This document shows, one piece after another, positions 31,623 to 40,672 of a DNA stretch of 64,000 nt (the stretch's first letter is position 1; each line of letters opens with the position of its first letter). The DNA is from Miltoncostaea sp963762825 (GTDB lineage: Bacteria > Actinomycetota > Thermoleophilia > Miltoncostaeales > Miltoncostaeaceae): positions 930,001-994,000 of the forward strand of contig CAVXLZ010000002.1 of the NCBI GenBank assembly GCA_963762825.1, given 5' to 3'. Below the pieces are notes generated by a model. The model was not told where the DNA came from, made no database searches, and was given only the letters and a program-made list of their open reading frames with translations. Position numbers and translations under genes: made by a program.

Positions 31623-34600
31623 CTACTGCTCCCGCAGGAGCTCGGCCGGGCTGAGCCGCCGAAGGATGAGCAGCGCGGCCGATCCGGCGGCGAGCGTCGC
31701 TCCGAGCACGAGCCCGAAGATCAGCAGCACCGGCCCGACCGGCGCGGTGACCACCGGGGGCAGGATGAAGAGCGGCGTGAGGATCCCCACCAGCAGGAGA
31801 CCTACCGCAGACCCCACCGCGACGCCCGCGACGAGCCCGCCCAGCGCCACGAACGACGCCTCTCCGAGCACGAGCGCCTTCATCCGACCGGCGGGCATGC
31901 CCTGGGCGCGCAGGGTCATGTACTCGCGGCGGCGCTGGAGCATCAGGCCGAAAACGAAGATCGCCATCACGGCGGCGCTGATGGCGAGCGTGAAGAACGA
32001 GTCGAGGTTGACCAGGCCGCGCACGTTCAGGGCGGTGAGACTCGATTGATCCCTGTTGAAGCTCGTCTCGGTGGAATCGATGCTCATCCGGCCGGCCCCG
32101 GCAGGGCTCGCCCGCAGGGAGGCGATCGCTTCGGCGAGCCCGGCCCGTCCCGGCTCGCGGGTCCGCACCAGGAAGAAGTCGGGATCGCGTAGGCCGGTCT
32201 CGGCCCGGTAGTAGGCGAGGTTGGCCACGATGTCGAGACCGTCCGGGAAGCCGGGGAAGCGCTCGAAGAGCCCGGCGACGGTCATGGTCCGCTCGCGTTG
32301 GTTCCTGCTCCCGCGCGCCAGCAGCACCTCGGCGGTGTCGCCCACCTCGAGCTTCAATCCGTCGGCGACGTCGGCCCGCACGAGGATCGCCGCGGGGTCG
32401 GCGGCGAGCGCGGCCATCGCCGCCGCTGCGCTCGCGCCGGGGAAGAAGGAATCCGAGAGGGCGGCCGTGGCCCCGAAGCCCGCCGGATCGATGGCGGCCA
32501 GATCGTGGACGTCGCTGTTGAAGCGGCTCCGCATGAATGCGTTCTCGAGTCGTGCCACCACCGGGGTCGCACGGGACACGCCGGCCACCTCCAGGTCTCT
32601 CGGCCGGATGGCCGGTCCGGAGCGCCCCGCGATCGGGCTTGGGGTCAGTCGCAGGTTGGCGCCGACCGTGAACTCGGCGTCGGCCTGCTTGGCCGCGTCG
32701 TAGGTGGACGCGAAGGTCGCGAGACCCACGCCGAAGGCCGCCACGAGCCCCACACCGAGGACGCCGATGATGAGCGGGCCGGTGCGGCGCTTCAGGCTCC
32801 GCCCGAGGACCCCCGGGACCAGCGCCCCGAAGCGCGGCGGGCGCGCCACCGGCAGCCACCGCGCGACGCTCTCGGGCGCCCGCACCGCCAGCACCGTCCC
32901 GGCGATCCACGCGCCGAGCGGCAGCAGCAGCAGGTGGGACGGGAGCGAGATCGACTGACCCGCCGAGACGGACCCGGCCGGGGTCTCGAACGCGCCGCGC
33001 CGCACCGCCACGGCCGCGGCGATGCCGGTGAGCGCCACCGCGATGTAATCGAGGCGAAGGCGCCGCCACGGAGGGGTGGCGGCCAGGGCCATCTCGCGCC
33101 GCTCGCCGCTGATCTGACGGCCGAGGGCCCGGCGGCCCGGGACGTACATCGCGAGCCCGGTCGCGAGCATCCCGCCCGTCGTGGCGACCAGGGCGGAGAG
33201 GACGAGCTTCCCCGTCGCCGCTTCCATCAGCGCCGGGCGTCCCAGGACGGCGAGCGCCGATACGAAGCCGAGGAGCGTCCCCGCCAGCGCACCGACGCCG
33301 GCGAGGGCGGCGGTCCGGTAGGCCAGGATGCGCAGCAGGTGGCCGCGATGTGCGCCCCGCAGGCGCAGGTTGGCCTGCTCGCGGCGCTGGGACGCGGCCA
33401 GGATGCTTCCGGCGTAGGCCGCGAGGAAGCCCGCCAAGAGCAGCCCCGGCAGGCCGAGGAACAGGAACATCCGCTTGGCGACGGCGGCGTCGCCGCGGGC
33501 CACCTCCAGCGTGTTGGAGATGTTGTCGAGCAGGTAGTCCTGACCGGGAGCGATCCGGCGGACCTGCGCGGCGATGTGCGTGGTCTGCGCGAGCGCCACC
33601 GCCGGATCGGAGTTCAGAGGGCCCCGCTCCAGCGCGATGTCCACCTCGAGGGTGGGCGGGCTCTTCACCGCGAGCGCCGCTCCGCGGGCCGCGCTCGCGG
33701 AGCGGAAGGCCGGCACCACCCGCTCGCGGAACACCCGAGGGTCCACCACGATCGCGTCGGGGATGTAGAGGAAGTCCTCGAGCTTCAGGCCCTGGCGACT
33801 GTTGAAGAGGGGCCGGGAGCGCGAGAGGTCGACGATGCCGCTCACCGGGAGCGCCAGTGGCCGCGCCCCGCCTGGCAGGTCGAGCCGGATCCGCGAGCCC
33901 GGCTTGGCCCCGAGCGCGCGCGCCGCCTCGGGGCTGAGCTGGGCCCCCGCGGGATCGAACCGGCCAGCGGCGAGCCGGATCGCCCGGTAGCGGGCGGCGT
34001 AGGCGGCGTCGAACCCGAAGATCTTGACGGGCCGATCCACCGACGCGCCGCCGGCGTGGAGGGAGCCCGGCGCCAGCTCGGCGAAGCCGAGCTGGTCGGC
34101 GCCGGCCACTCCGGGGATCGCGGCGATCAGATCACGCAGCCGGCCGGCGCTCACCAGCTCGGGCGGATTCGCCGCGGCGGGGACGATCCTCTCGCGACTC
34201 GACACCATCCCGTGCAACCCCGACGCCGTCGGTCTCGTGCCCGCGCGGTCGCGAACGAGGTAGGTGAGCGTCACCGAGGTGCCGGCGGCCACCGAGCCGA
34301 GGTTGTGGCCGATCCGGCCGGGGCCGTGCGCGAAGGGGCTCTGGCCCGCGACGTCCGGGATGGGTCTGGCGCCGCGGCGTGCGCTGTGGGGGACGTAGGC
34401 CAGGTTGCCGGGGAGCTGGTCGTTGACCACGACCTCGTTGGCGGGGGTCGCCCCGCGGTTCTGCACGGTCAGGGTCACGCGGGCCCGCCGGCGGCCGCCG
34501 GGGCCCGCGACCGGAGAGGCGGACTGCGCCAGCCGCAGGCCGTCGCCGAGCGGCGCGGTGAGCACGCGCTGGACATCGAGCGCCACCGGCGCGATCGCGC

Positions 34601-34739
34601 GGGAGGTCATCGAGGCTCCCGAGCCGTCGATGAAGAAGAGCACGCCCGAGAAGAGACCCACGCCGAGGATCACCCCGAAGAGCGACGCGAGCGTGCGGCG
34701 CGGGTTGCGCAGCAGATCGCGCCGGGCGTAGCTCAGCAC
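31623..34739 (-). CDS. MacB/FtsX-like ABC permease with inserted DUF11-type domain
   Basis: 1038 aa. TM1 about 15-37 after LSYARRDLLRNPRRTLASLFG, the typical MacB start. Then a large external region containing RARVTLTVQNRGATPANEVVVND, a DUF11/CARDB-like Ig module not usual in MacB, followed by MacB periplasmic-core text. Helix groups occur near 450-560 and 590-660, a second core domain about 690-860, and a final trio about 890-1035 (AISAAVMAIFVFGLMLQRRREY, then ALVLGEASFVALGGLVAGVAVG). Two FtsX blocks make this a full-length fused permease. Its start overlaps the ATPase stop by 7 nt. Likely moves lipids, lipoproteins or drugs, or transmits force. Confidence 0.88.
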   Translation of the reverse strand: MLSYARRDLLRNPRRTLASLFGVILGVGLFSGVLFFIDGSGASMTSRAIAPVALDVQRVLTAPLGDGLRLAQSASPVAGPGGRRRARVTLTVQNRGATPANEVVVNDQLPGNLAYVPHSARRGARPIPDVAGQSPFAHGPGRIGHNLGSVAAGTSVTLTYLVRDRAGTRPTASGLHGMVSSRERIVPAAANPPELVSAGRLRDLIAAIPGVAGADQLGFAELAPGSLHAGGASVDRPVKIFGFDAAYAARYRAIRLAAGRFDPAGAQLSPEAARALGAKPGSRIRLDLPGGARPLALPVSGIVDLSRSRPLFNSRQGLKLEDFLYIPDAIVVDPRVFRERVVPAFRSASAARGAALAVKSPPTLEVDIALERGPLNSDPAVALAQTTHIAAQVRRIAPGQDYLLDNISNTLEVARGDAAVAKRMFLFLGLPGLLLAGFLAAYAGSILAASQRREQANLRLRGAHRGHLLRILAYRTAALAGVGALAGTLLGFVSALAVLGRPALMEAATGKLVLSALVATTGGMLATGLAMYVPGRRALGRQISGERREMALAATPPWRRLRLDYIAVALTGIAAAVAVRRGAFETPAGSVSAGQSISLPSHLLLLPLGAWIAGTVLAVRAPESVARWLPVARPPRFGALVPGVLGRSLKRRTGPLIIGVLGVGLVAAFGVGLATFASTYDAAKQADAEFTVGANLRLTPSPIAGRSGPAIRPRDLEVAGVSRATPVVARLENAFMRSRFNSDVHDLAAIDPAGFGATAALSDSFFPGASAAAAMAALAADPAAILVRADVADGLKLEVGDTAEVLLARGSRNQRERTMTVAGLFERFPGFPDGLDIVANLAYYRAETGLRDPDFFLVRTREPGRAGLAEAIASLRASPAGAGRMSIDSTETSFNRDQSSLTALNVRGLVNLDSFFTLAISAAVMAIFVFGLMLQRRREYMTLRAQGMPAGRMKALVLGEASFVALGGLVAGVAVGSAVGLLLVGILTPLFILPPVVTAPVGPVLLIFGLVLGATLAAGSAALLILRRLSPAELLREQ

Positions 34740-35413
34740 GGGACCGCCGTCCTGCCCTCGCCGAGCGCGACCGTCCGGTCGAGACGCTCCGCGATCGCGG
34801 GGTCGTGGGTGATCACGACCATGGTCGCCCCGACCGAGCGCTGGACCTCGCAGAGGAGGTCGATCACCGCGAAGGCGTTGCCGCGGTCCAGCGCCCCCGT
34901 CGGCTCGTCGGCCAGCACAAGGCTCGGCCGGTGCACGAGGGCACGCGCCACCGCCACCCGCTGGCGCTCGCCGCCCGAGAGCTGGTCGGGGTACCTGGAT
35001 CCCGCCCCGTCGAGCCCGAGACGCGCCAGGAGCGATTCGGCGCGCCCGTCGAGCTGGGGCGCCCCGGAGAGGGCGAGCTGCAACGTCACGTTCTCGAGCG
35101 CGGTGAGGAAGGGCTGCAGGTTGTGCATCTGGAAGACGAAGCCCATCCGCTCCCGTCGCAGTCGGGCGCGGCCCTTCTCGGGCAGGTCGGAAAGGGCGGA
35201 CCCTCCCAGCAGGACGCGGCCCTGGTCGGGAACCTCGAGGCCGCCGATGAGCGACAGGAGCGTGGACTTCCCACAGCCGCTCGGTCCGACGATGGCCGTG
35301 CTCGTGCCGGCCTCCGCCACCAGGCTGATGCCGTCGAGGGCGACGACGTCGCCGGCGTCCGTGCGAAAGCGCTTGGAGACCGCATCCACCGTGACGGCCA
35401 CCCCTCCGGTCAT
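34733..35413 (-). CDS. MacB/LolD-type ABC ATPase
   Basis: 226 aa from ATG 35413. Walker A VGPSGCGKST, FVFQMHNLQPFLTALENV (Q-loop and the LolD/MacB helix), signature LSGGERQRVAVARAL, Walker B LVLADEPTGALD, H-loop VVITHDPAIAE. The LxGGE and DEPTGALD text is typical of MacB-type ATPases that drive FtsX-fold permeases. Overlaps neighbours on both sides (ATGA upstream). Confidence 0.93.
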   Translation of the reverse strand: MTGGVAVTVDAVSKRFRTDAGDVVALDGISLVAEAGTSTAIVGPSGCGKSTLLSLIGGLEVPDQGRVLLGGSALSDLPEKGRARLRRERMGFVFQMHNLQPFLTALENVTLQLALSGAPQLDGRAESLLARLGLDGAGSRYPDQLSGGERQRVAVARALVHRPSLVLADEPTGALDRGNAFAVIDLLCEVQRSVGATMVVITHDPAIAERLDRTVALGEGRTAVPC

Positions 35414-36084
35414 GCCTCCACCACCCGTCCGCCGGCGATGCGCAGGCAGCGCGGGGTGCGTGAGGCCAGCTCGGGGCTGTGGGTGATCATCAGCACCGCC
35501 AGCTCCCGTTCGCGCGACGCGTCGAGCACCATCTCGACGACCCGCCCCGCGGTGGCCGCGTCGAGCTCGGCCGTGATCTCGTCGGCCAGCAGCAGCTCGG
35601 GTTCGTTGACCAGCGCCACGGCCACGGCGACCCGCTGGGTCTCGCCGCCCGAGAGCCGGCGGGGGAGGTCGTCCGCCCGGGTGGTGAGGCCGAACTCGCC
35701 GAGGATGTCCCGCGCCCGCGAGCGGCCTCGGGGGCCGCCGGCCAGGGTCACCGCGAGCTCCACGTTCTCGATCGCGGTCAGGAATGGGATGAGGTTGTCG
35801 CTCTGGAGCACGACGCCGATGCGCCGGGCCCGCAGGCCGGCCCTGCCGGTCTCGTCCAGGCCGCCGAGCGGCGTGCCGTCGAAGCGCACGTCGCCGCGAT
35901 CCGGGAGCATCAGGCCGGCCAGCAGGGCCAGGAGCGTCGACTTCCCCGTGCCCGAGCTGCCCACCATGCTGCACGCCTCACCGCGCGCGAGGGAGAAGCT
36001 GACGTCCTCGAGCACCGGCGTCCGCACGCCCCCCTCGCGGTACGCCTTGGCGAGGCCCTCGACCTCCACCAGGGCGCCTCTCAT
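35410..36084 (-). CDS. Second MacB/LolD-type ABC ATPase
   Basis: 224 aa. Walker A VGSSGTGKST, VVLQSDNLIPFLTAIENVEL, signature LSGGETQRVAVAVAL, Walker B LLLADEITAELD (Pro-Thr-Gly replaced by ITA), H-loop LMITHSPELA. A paralogue of the ATPase directly downstream. Two different ATPases for one permease suggest a heterodimeric ATPase, or one regulating the other. Overlaps the lipoprotein stop by 4 nt. Confidence 0.92.
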   Translation of the reverse strand: MRGALVEVEGLAKAYREGGVRTPVLEDVSFSLARGEACSMVGSSGTGKSTLLALLAGLMLPDRGDVRFDGTPLGGLDETGRAGLRARRIGVVLQSDNLIPFLTAIENVELAVTLAGGPRGRSRARDILGEFGLTTRADDLPRRLSGGETQRVAVAVALVNEPELLLADEITAELDAATAGRVVEMVLDASRERELAVLMITHSPELASRTPRCLRIAGGRVVEA

Positions 36085-36962
36085 GCGCCGCGCGCCGCCG
36101 TCGGGCGCTTGCCGAAGATGCCGGGGGCGGTGATGCGCGCCCGGCGATCGAGCCGCAGCGCCTCCGCGCTCACCTCCGCGAGGGCGGTGGGGCTCAGCGT
36201 GGTCAGGTTGACCAGCCGTTCGACGTCCTGGTGGACGCTGTCACCGCGTGGGACGTTGTCGATCTGGCCGACGTCGCGGGCGTAGTACTTGAACTCGTTG
36301 TCCGGCGCGGAGGCCTTGCCCTCGCGAACCACGAGGACGTCGTCGAAGCATGAGAACGGCACGCAATGGCGGATGCCGACCTCGATCACCTCGGCGACGC
36401 TCTCCTCCTCCACATCGGGCTGGGCCACCGTGTAGGGGGGCAGGCCGGCGCGTGGCTCGGCCTGGACGAGGATCCCCGCCTTGGCGCCGTTGACGCCGGA
36501 CAGCCAGGGGTCGATGGCCGAGACGAAGCGGCCGCCCTCGTACTGCTCGGTGTACCCGCCGAACAGCCAGACGTTCCCCGCGTCGTCCTCGGCCACGTAG
36601 TCCAGCGAGATCTGGGAGACCTGGCCTCCGTCGACCTCGAAGTCGAGCTGGACCACGGTGCGGACCCCCTGGATCTCGCGGTACACGTCCGTGGTGGTGG
36701 TCGTGACCTGGTGCGGCACGCGGCGGCTGCCGACGTCGGTGGCGCCCTCGCGCACCGACTGAGCGCCCGGCACGAGCGGCAGGTACGGGCTGGTGCCGGT
36801 CGCGGCGGCGCCGAAGTGGGCACGGTCGAACGGTGCCGAGGTGACCTGCGCGGAAGCCTGCTTGGCGGAGCCACCGCCGCAGCCGTGCAGCGCGAGAGCT
36901 GCGCCGAGCGCGGCGACGACGGTGGTGAGAGCCAGGTGTCGTCGGGCCGGTGCCATGTCCAT
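36081..36962 (-). CDS. Putative lipoprotein, first gene of the MacB-like operon
   Basis: 293 aa. Signal peptide with a lipobox-like LHGC (C28; His at -2 is unusual) followed by GGGSAKQ. The mature domain (FDRAHFGAAATGTSPYLPLVPG, VTTTTTDVYREIQGVRTVVQLDFE, DDAGNVWLFGGYTEQYEGG) is a compact beta protein seen as a stand-alone secreted domain in actinobacteria; I know no function. ATG 36962 has GGAAGG nearby. Its place at the head of a regulated operon suggests a periplasmic adaptor or sensor for the permease. Confidence 0.75.
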   Translation of the reverse strand: MDMAPARRHLALTTVVAALGAALALHGCGGGSAKQASAQVTSAPFDRAHFGAAATGTSPYLPLVPGAQSVREGATDVGSRRVPHQVTTTTTDVYREIQGVRTVVQLDFEVDGGQVSQISLDYVAEDDAGNVWLFGGYTEQYEGGRFVSAIDPWLSGVNGAKAGILVQAEPRAGLPPYTVAQPDVEEESVAEVIEVGIRHCVPFSCFDDVLVVREGKASAPDNEFKYYARDVGQIDNVPRGDSVHQDVERLVNLTTLSPTALAEVSAEALRLDRRARITAPGIFGKRPTAARGA

Positions 36963-37015
36963 CGCGCCTTCCGGAGGGGCCGTCCTGCCGGGCGCTGGGG
37001 CCCGACTCGACGACC

Positions 37016-37021
37016 ACGGTA
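37016..37021 (-). promoter_or_regulatory. -10 box (TACCGT) of the MacB-like operon
   Basis: Exactly 10 nt downstream of the operator at 37032-37050, matching the exporter promoter at 28072; predicted leader of about 47 nt. Confidence 0.5.
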
Positions 37022-37031
37022 GGCATCCACA

Positions 37032-37050
37032 CTGAATGGGCGCTGAACGA
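37032..37050 (-). promoter_or_regulatory. Second CTGAA direct-repeat operator
   Basis: CTGAATGGGCGCTGAACGA matches 16 of 19 positions of the arm at 28010-28028, with the same 11-bp period, about 70 nt before the lipoprotein start. Read on the minus strand it points at the MacB-like operon. Confidence 0.65.
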
Positions 37051-37067
37051 GGCCCGGCGCGCTTGCG

Positions 37068-38354
37068 TCAGTCGGCGAGATACCTGGCCGAGACGGCCTT
37101 CTCCGCCCGGCGGCTCGGGTCTGCTCCCCCCCTGCCGAGCACCCGGCCCTGCGGGCGCCCGGCGATGCTCGGGCGGGGCCAGGTTGCGGCGAGCAGGGCG
37201 ATCAACGCGCTGTCGCGAAGCACCAGGAGCACGATGGGCCAGGTGTCGAGTGCCACCAGGTCCCAGTACTGATGGGGGAAGTAGGCGAAGGTGAGCGCCA
37301 TCGCGGAGGCCGTGAGAGCGGCGGCGATCGGCCCGTAGCGGCCCACCACGAGGAAGCAGGCCGGCAGCAGCCACACCAGGAACTGCGGGGAGAGGACCTT
37401 GCCCCCCACGAGCAGGGCGACCACGGTGGCCGCCGAGGCGGCCACGAAGAGGCGCGCGTCGCCCGGAGCGCGGGCGCGGTGCAGCATCAGCCACAGGGTC
37501 CACGCCACGCCTGCCAGGAGGGCGATCAGAACGGCGGTCGAGATGCCGGCGATGATCGCCGGGCCGGTGCCCGAGAGCCCCTGGCTGCCGAAGGAGCTCT
37601 CCACCGTCACGGGGATGCCGGCCAGTGCGTGGAGGCCGAGCAGGTAGGCCGATCCGACGGCTTCGAGCTGCAGCGGACGATCCAGGTGGTAGCGGGCGAG
37701 ATCCCAGGTCCCGGCGGGCGACAGGATGATGAAGGGCGCGAGGCCCGCCGCCACGATCGCGAGGCCGCCGCCGAGGTCGGTCCAGGCAGCGCGGGTGCCG
37801 GCCCGATGGCGCTGCCAGATGAGCAGCACCGGAACCAGCGCCAGGGGCACGAGCTTCAGCAGCGTGGCGCACGCGAGAAGGCCCCATGCGAGCCGCCAGC
37901 GCTCGGTGGCCGCCGCCCAGAGGGTCCACACCACGAGCGCCGACAGCGCGAGGTCGAAGCGGGTCTCCACCAGGTTGCCGATGAGCAGTGGACTCACGGC
38001 CACGAGCAGCCCGGCGAGGGTCTGGCGGCGCTCGTCCATCCCCAGGGCCCGTGCGAGCGCCACCACCCCGAGCGCCGTCGCGCAGAGGGCCACGAGCATC
38101 AGGATCGAGAACGTCACGCCGTACGGACCCGGCAGTGCGCCCGCCAGCCAGAAGAGCCCCGCGGCCAGGGGCGGGTACTCGAGGCTGAAGTCGGCGTAGG
38201 GGATCTGCCCGCTTGCGATCAGGTCGTAGACGCGCTGGTAGGTGGGGATGTCGGTGATCACCGAGTCGGCGTACACGCCGACCTGGAGCGGGATCGCCCA
38301 GACCGCGATCGCCACGGCCACAACCACCGCCGGCAGGGAGCGGGACGAGCTCAT
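37068..38354 (-). CDS. Membrane glycosyltransferase (GT87/DUF2029-like)
   Basis: 428 aa, about 10-12 helices. ITDIPTYQRVYDLIASGQIPYADFSLEYPP holds the acidic loop and the PYxDFxxEYPP motif of polyprenyl-phosphate-sugar mannosyltransferase relatives. ETRFDLALSALVVWTLW and KVLSPQFLVWLLP are other family strings. It likely transfers a sugar from a lipid carrier outside the membrane. ATG 38354 overlaps the previous gene. Confidence 0.82.
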   Translation of the reverse strand: MSSSRSLPAVVVAVAIAVWAIPLQVGVYADSVITDIPTYQRVYDLIASGQIPYADFSLEYPPLAAGLFWLAGALPGPYGVTFSILMLVALCATALGVVALARALGMDERRQTLAGLLVAVSPLLIGNLVETRFDLALSALVVWTLWAAATERWRLAWGLLACATLLKLVPLALVPVLLIWQRHRAGTRAAWTDLGGGLAIVAAGLAPFIILSPAGTWDLARYHLDRPLQLEAVGSAYLLGLHALAGIPVTVESSFGSQGLSGTGPAIIAGISTAVLIALLAGVAWTLWLMLHRARAPGDARLFVAASAATVVALLVGGKVLSPQFLVWLLPACFLVVGRYGPIAAALTASAMALTFAYFPHQYWDLVALDTWPIVLLVLRDSALIALLAATWPRPSIAGRPQGRVLGRGGADPSRRAEKAVSARYLAD

Positions 38355-40192
38355 GTCGCCACCGCCACCCGCGCCGCCGCCGCCGGCCCGGCCTCCTCGT
38401 GCGGTGCCGGGGATACGCGGCGTGTCGGCGCGGGCCAGTCCGGCACCATCGCGATCAGGGCGAAGGGCAGGAACCAGGGGATGTAGAGGTAGAACCAGTG
38501 GGTCACGGTGAGTTCGATCCCGATCAGCAGCGCCCCGGAGAGGGCGACCATCGTCAGCATGTCGAGCCGGCGCGGCCGGCGGAGCACCACGAGTGCGGCG
38601 ACCGCCACGACCGCCATCATTCCGATCTGGACGGGCCGCAGCCCGGGGTACTGCCCCCAGATGGAGAACGGCGACTCCCGGCCGAGCTGGTACCCGATGG
38701 TGCGCGACCAGAAGGCCCTGAGGCCGTCGGCACCATCCAGCACCAGCACCCATCCGGTGAGGGCGGCAGCGCCGGCGAGGCCCGCGACGAACGGGAGCAG
38801 GTTGCGCCCGCGGGGTCCGCGCGGGAAGGGGTGGCGGCTCCAGAGCGGCAGGAGGATCGCCGGAGCGAACTTGGTACCGAGGGCGAGGCCGAGCATGAGG
38901 CCGCGCCCCACCGGGTGCCGGGCGGCCACCAGGCCCCAGATGAGCGTCGCCGCCACCAGCGAGTCGTTGGAGTTGGTCTCGAGCGCATATCCGGTGAAGG
39001 GGAACGCCGCCCAGGCCAGCGCCAGTCCGATGCCGAGGCGCAGCCCCGACAGCTTCCAGCCAAGCATCAGCAATCCCGCCATGCACAGGATGTCGAACAT
39101 CGTGGCCGCGCCGTGCGCGGCCGGTAGCGCGTCCCACTTGCCCGTCCAGGGCTCGGCCAGCTCGAACGGCACGTAGGCGATGTAGTTGAGGGGGCCGTAG
39201 GTGTCGCAGCTGCCGCAGTCGCTCGGCATCGTGCCGTAGGGGGTCGCGCCGTGGGCGATGCGGTCGGCGCCGATCACGCCGGCATAGCCCACGTCGATCA
39301 CGTTGGCATCGAAGGCGTTCAGCCCGAAGCGCAGCGCGAGCGTGACGACGAGGAGCGTGACCATGACCCAGGTCGGCGCCGAGCCGCCGAAGGTCGGCCG
39401 GCGGCGGACCGGGCCGGAGGGCTCGGGGCCGGGTCCTTCGGCGGCGCGTGCCGCGCGGGTGCGCGCGATCGCGATCCCCGCCAGGCGCAGTCCGAGGTAG
39501 ATCATGGGTGGGTACTGGAGCGGAACGGAGGTGAAGATCTCGCCCCGGTTGAACCAGATCAACGAGATGCTGAACGAGAGGAGAACGAGCAAGTCGAGCG
39601 TCCGCAGGGAGACCAGCTCGCGCGGGCGCAGCAGGGGCAGCAGAGGGATGAGGAAGAGCGCGCAGAGCCACAGCCAGACCACGGGGCGGTTGATGGCCCT
39701 GCCGAAGGCACCGTCGTAGCCGCGGGCCATCATCCAGGAGACCTGCGGTCCGGTGCGGACCTCGGTGATCTCGCCGCGGTCGTCGGCCACCAGCACCTGG
39801 GCCTCGACGGTCTCCTCGCCGGCCTCGTCGGTGCTGACGGCGAAGTAGGTGTGGATGCCGGTCTTCCCGTCGAACTCGACCGCGGTGCGGGAGATGGTGC
39901 GCCCGTCCGTCCAGTCGCGCAGCTCGGCGGAGGATTCGGCGATGGCGGTCACCTCGTCGTCGGTGAGCGAGGCCATGCGCACGAGCGGCTCTTTGGCGAG
40001 GGCCTCCTCGATCTCCCCGGCCTTCTCGGCGACGGCCCGCACCAGCGCGGCGGCCGCGCCTTGCGCTTCGGCCGGAGTCGGCTCGTCCACGGCCCGCGCC
40101 GGGGTGGCGTCGGTCGCCGCGCTCGCACCTGCGGGCGCCAGGGCGAGGGCCGCGGTCGCCAGTACGGCGGCGAGACCCCGACGTCCGTTCAT
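38351..40192 (-). CDS. Large membrane glycosyltransferase-like protein with extracytoplasmic head
   Basis: 613 aa. Signal-like start (about 1-25), an extracytoplasmic alpha-beta head of about 140 residues (TDATPARAVDEPTPAEAQG through EVRTGPQVSWMMARG), then about ten helices. HGATPYGTMPSDCGSCDTYGPLNYIAYVPFE is the extracytoplasmic acidic loop matching PYxDF-type loops of the neighbouring GT. The head domain is not part of the usual family and may bind substrate or wall. Between gtrA and the second GT. Confidence 0.75.
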   Translation of the reverse strand: MNGRRGLAAVLATAALALAPAGASAATDATPARAVDEPTPAEAQGAAAALVRAVAEKAGEIEEALAKEPLVRMASLTDDEVTAIAESSAELRDWTDGRTISRTAVEFDGKTGIHTYFAVSTDEAGEETVEAQVLVADDRGEITEVRTGPQVSWMMARGYDGAFGRAINRPVVWLWLCALFLIPLLPLLRPRELVSLRTLDLLVLLSFSISLIWFNRGEIFTSVPLQYPPMIYLGLRLAGIAIARTRAARAAEGPGPEPSGPVRRRPTFGGSAPTWVMVTLLVVTLALRFGLNAFDANVIDVGYAGVIGADRIAHGATPYGTMPSDCGSCDTYGPLNYIAYVPFELAEPWTGKWDALPAAHGAATMFDILCMAGLLMLGWKLSGLRLGIGLALAWAAFPFTGYALETNSNDSLVAATLIWGLVAARHPVGRGLMLGLALGTKFAPAILLPLWSRHPFPRGPRGRNLLPFVAGLAGAAALTGWVLVLDGADGLRAFWSRTIGYQLGRESPFSIWGQYPGLRPVQIGMMAVVAVAALVVLRRPRRLDMLTMVALSGALLIGIELTVTHWFYLYIPWFLPFALIAMVPDWPAPTRRVSPAPHEEAGPAAAARVAVAT

Positions 40193-40205
40193 GCCGGAGG
40201 CGTTC

Positions 40206-40658
40206 TCACCGGAAGGACCAGCGGCGGTTGAGCAGGAAGTTCACCGGCATCACCGCGGCGATGGCGATCGCCTGGGCAGGGACCTCTGCGGTTCCCGTGC
40301 GCACGAGCGCCTCGAGCAGCAGCAGGTTGGCGCCGAGGGCGACGAGGCTGACCGCCAGGTAGCGGGCGCCCTGGCGTGCCGCCGAGAGCCCGTGTTGCTG
40401 GAAGGTCCAGAACTTGTTGAGCACGAAGTTGTTGGTCCAGGCCACGGCAAACGCACCGAGCGCCGCGAGCGTGTGGTGCGCCCCCAGTCCGTGCACGAGG
40501 AGGCTGAAGACGGCCAGATTGACCGCGTACCCCGATGCTCCCACGACGCAGAAGCGGACGAGCTGGTTCCAGTCGGCTCTGCGGGCACGCCGGATGTTCG
40601 GCACGCGCAGGACGCGCGCCTCGGGCACGTCCGGGGGCGAGGCTGGCCTTGTCGGCAC
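40206..40658 (-). CDS. GtrA-family membrane protein
   Basis: 150 aa from GTG 40658, four helices. LVRFCVVGASGYAVNLAVF, FAVAWTNNFVLNKFWTFQ and AAVMPVNFLLNRRWSFR are GtrA hallmarks. GtrA-like proteins flip polyprenyl-phosphate sugars across the membrane, which fits the two downstream glycosyltransferases; together they form a wall or cell-surface glycan module. The start is supported by a TATCGT box 8 nt upstream. Confidence 0.88.
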   Translation of the reverse strand: MPTRPASPPDVPEARVLRVPNIRRARRADWNQLVRFCVVGASGYAVNLAVFSLLVHGLGAHHTLAALGAFAVAWTNNFVLNKFWTFQQHGLSAARQGARYLAVSLVALGANLLLLEALVRTGTAEVPAQAIAIAAVMPVNFLLNRRWSFR

Positions 40659-40666
40659 GGCCCGCG

Positions 40667-40672
40667 ACGATA
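40667..40672 (-). promoter_or_regulatory. Leaderless -10 box (TATCGT) for gtrA-like gene
   Basis: Ends 8 nt before GTG 40658 and decides that start over in-frame ATGs further upstream. Confidence 0.45.

Noticed and set aside
32298..35486. 1062-aa open frame on the plus strand
   Set aside because: Antisense to the MacB-like permease and its ATPase; no recognisable motifs, low-complexity Arg/Gly/His content.
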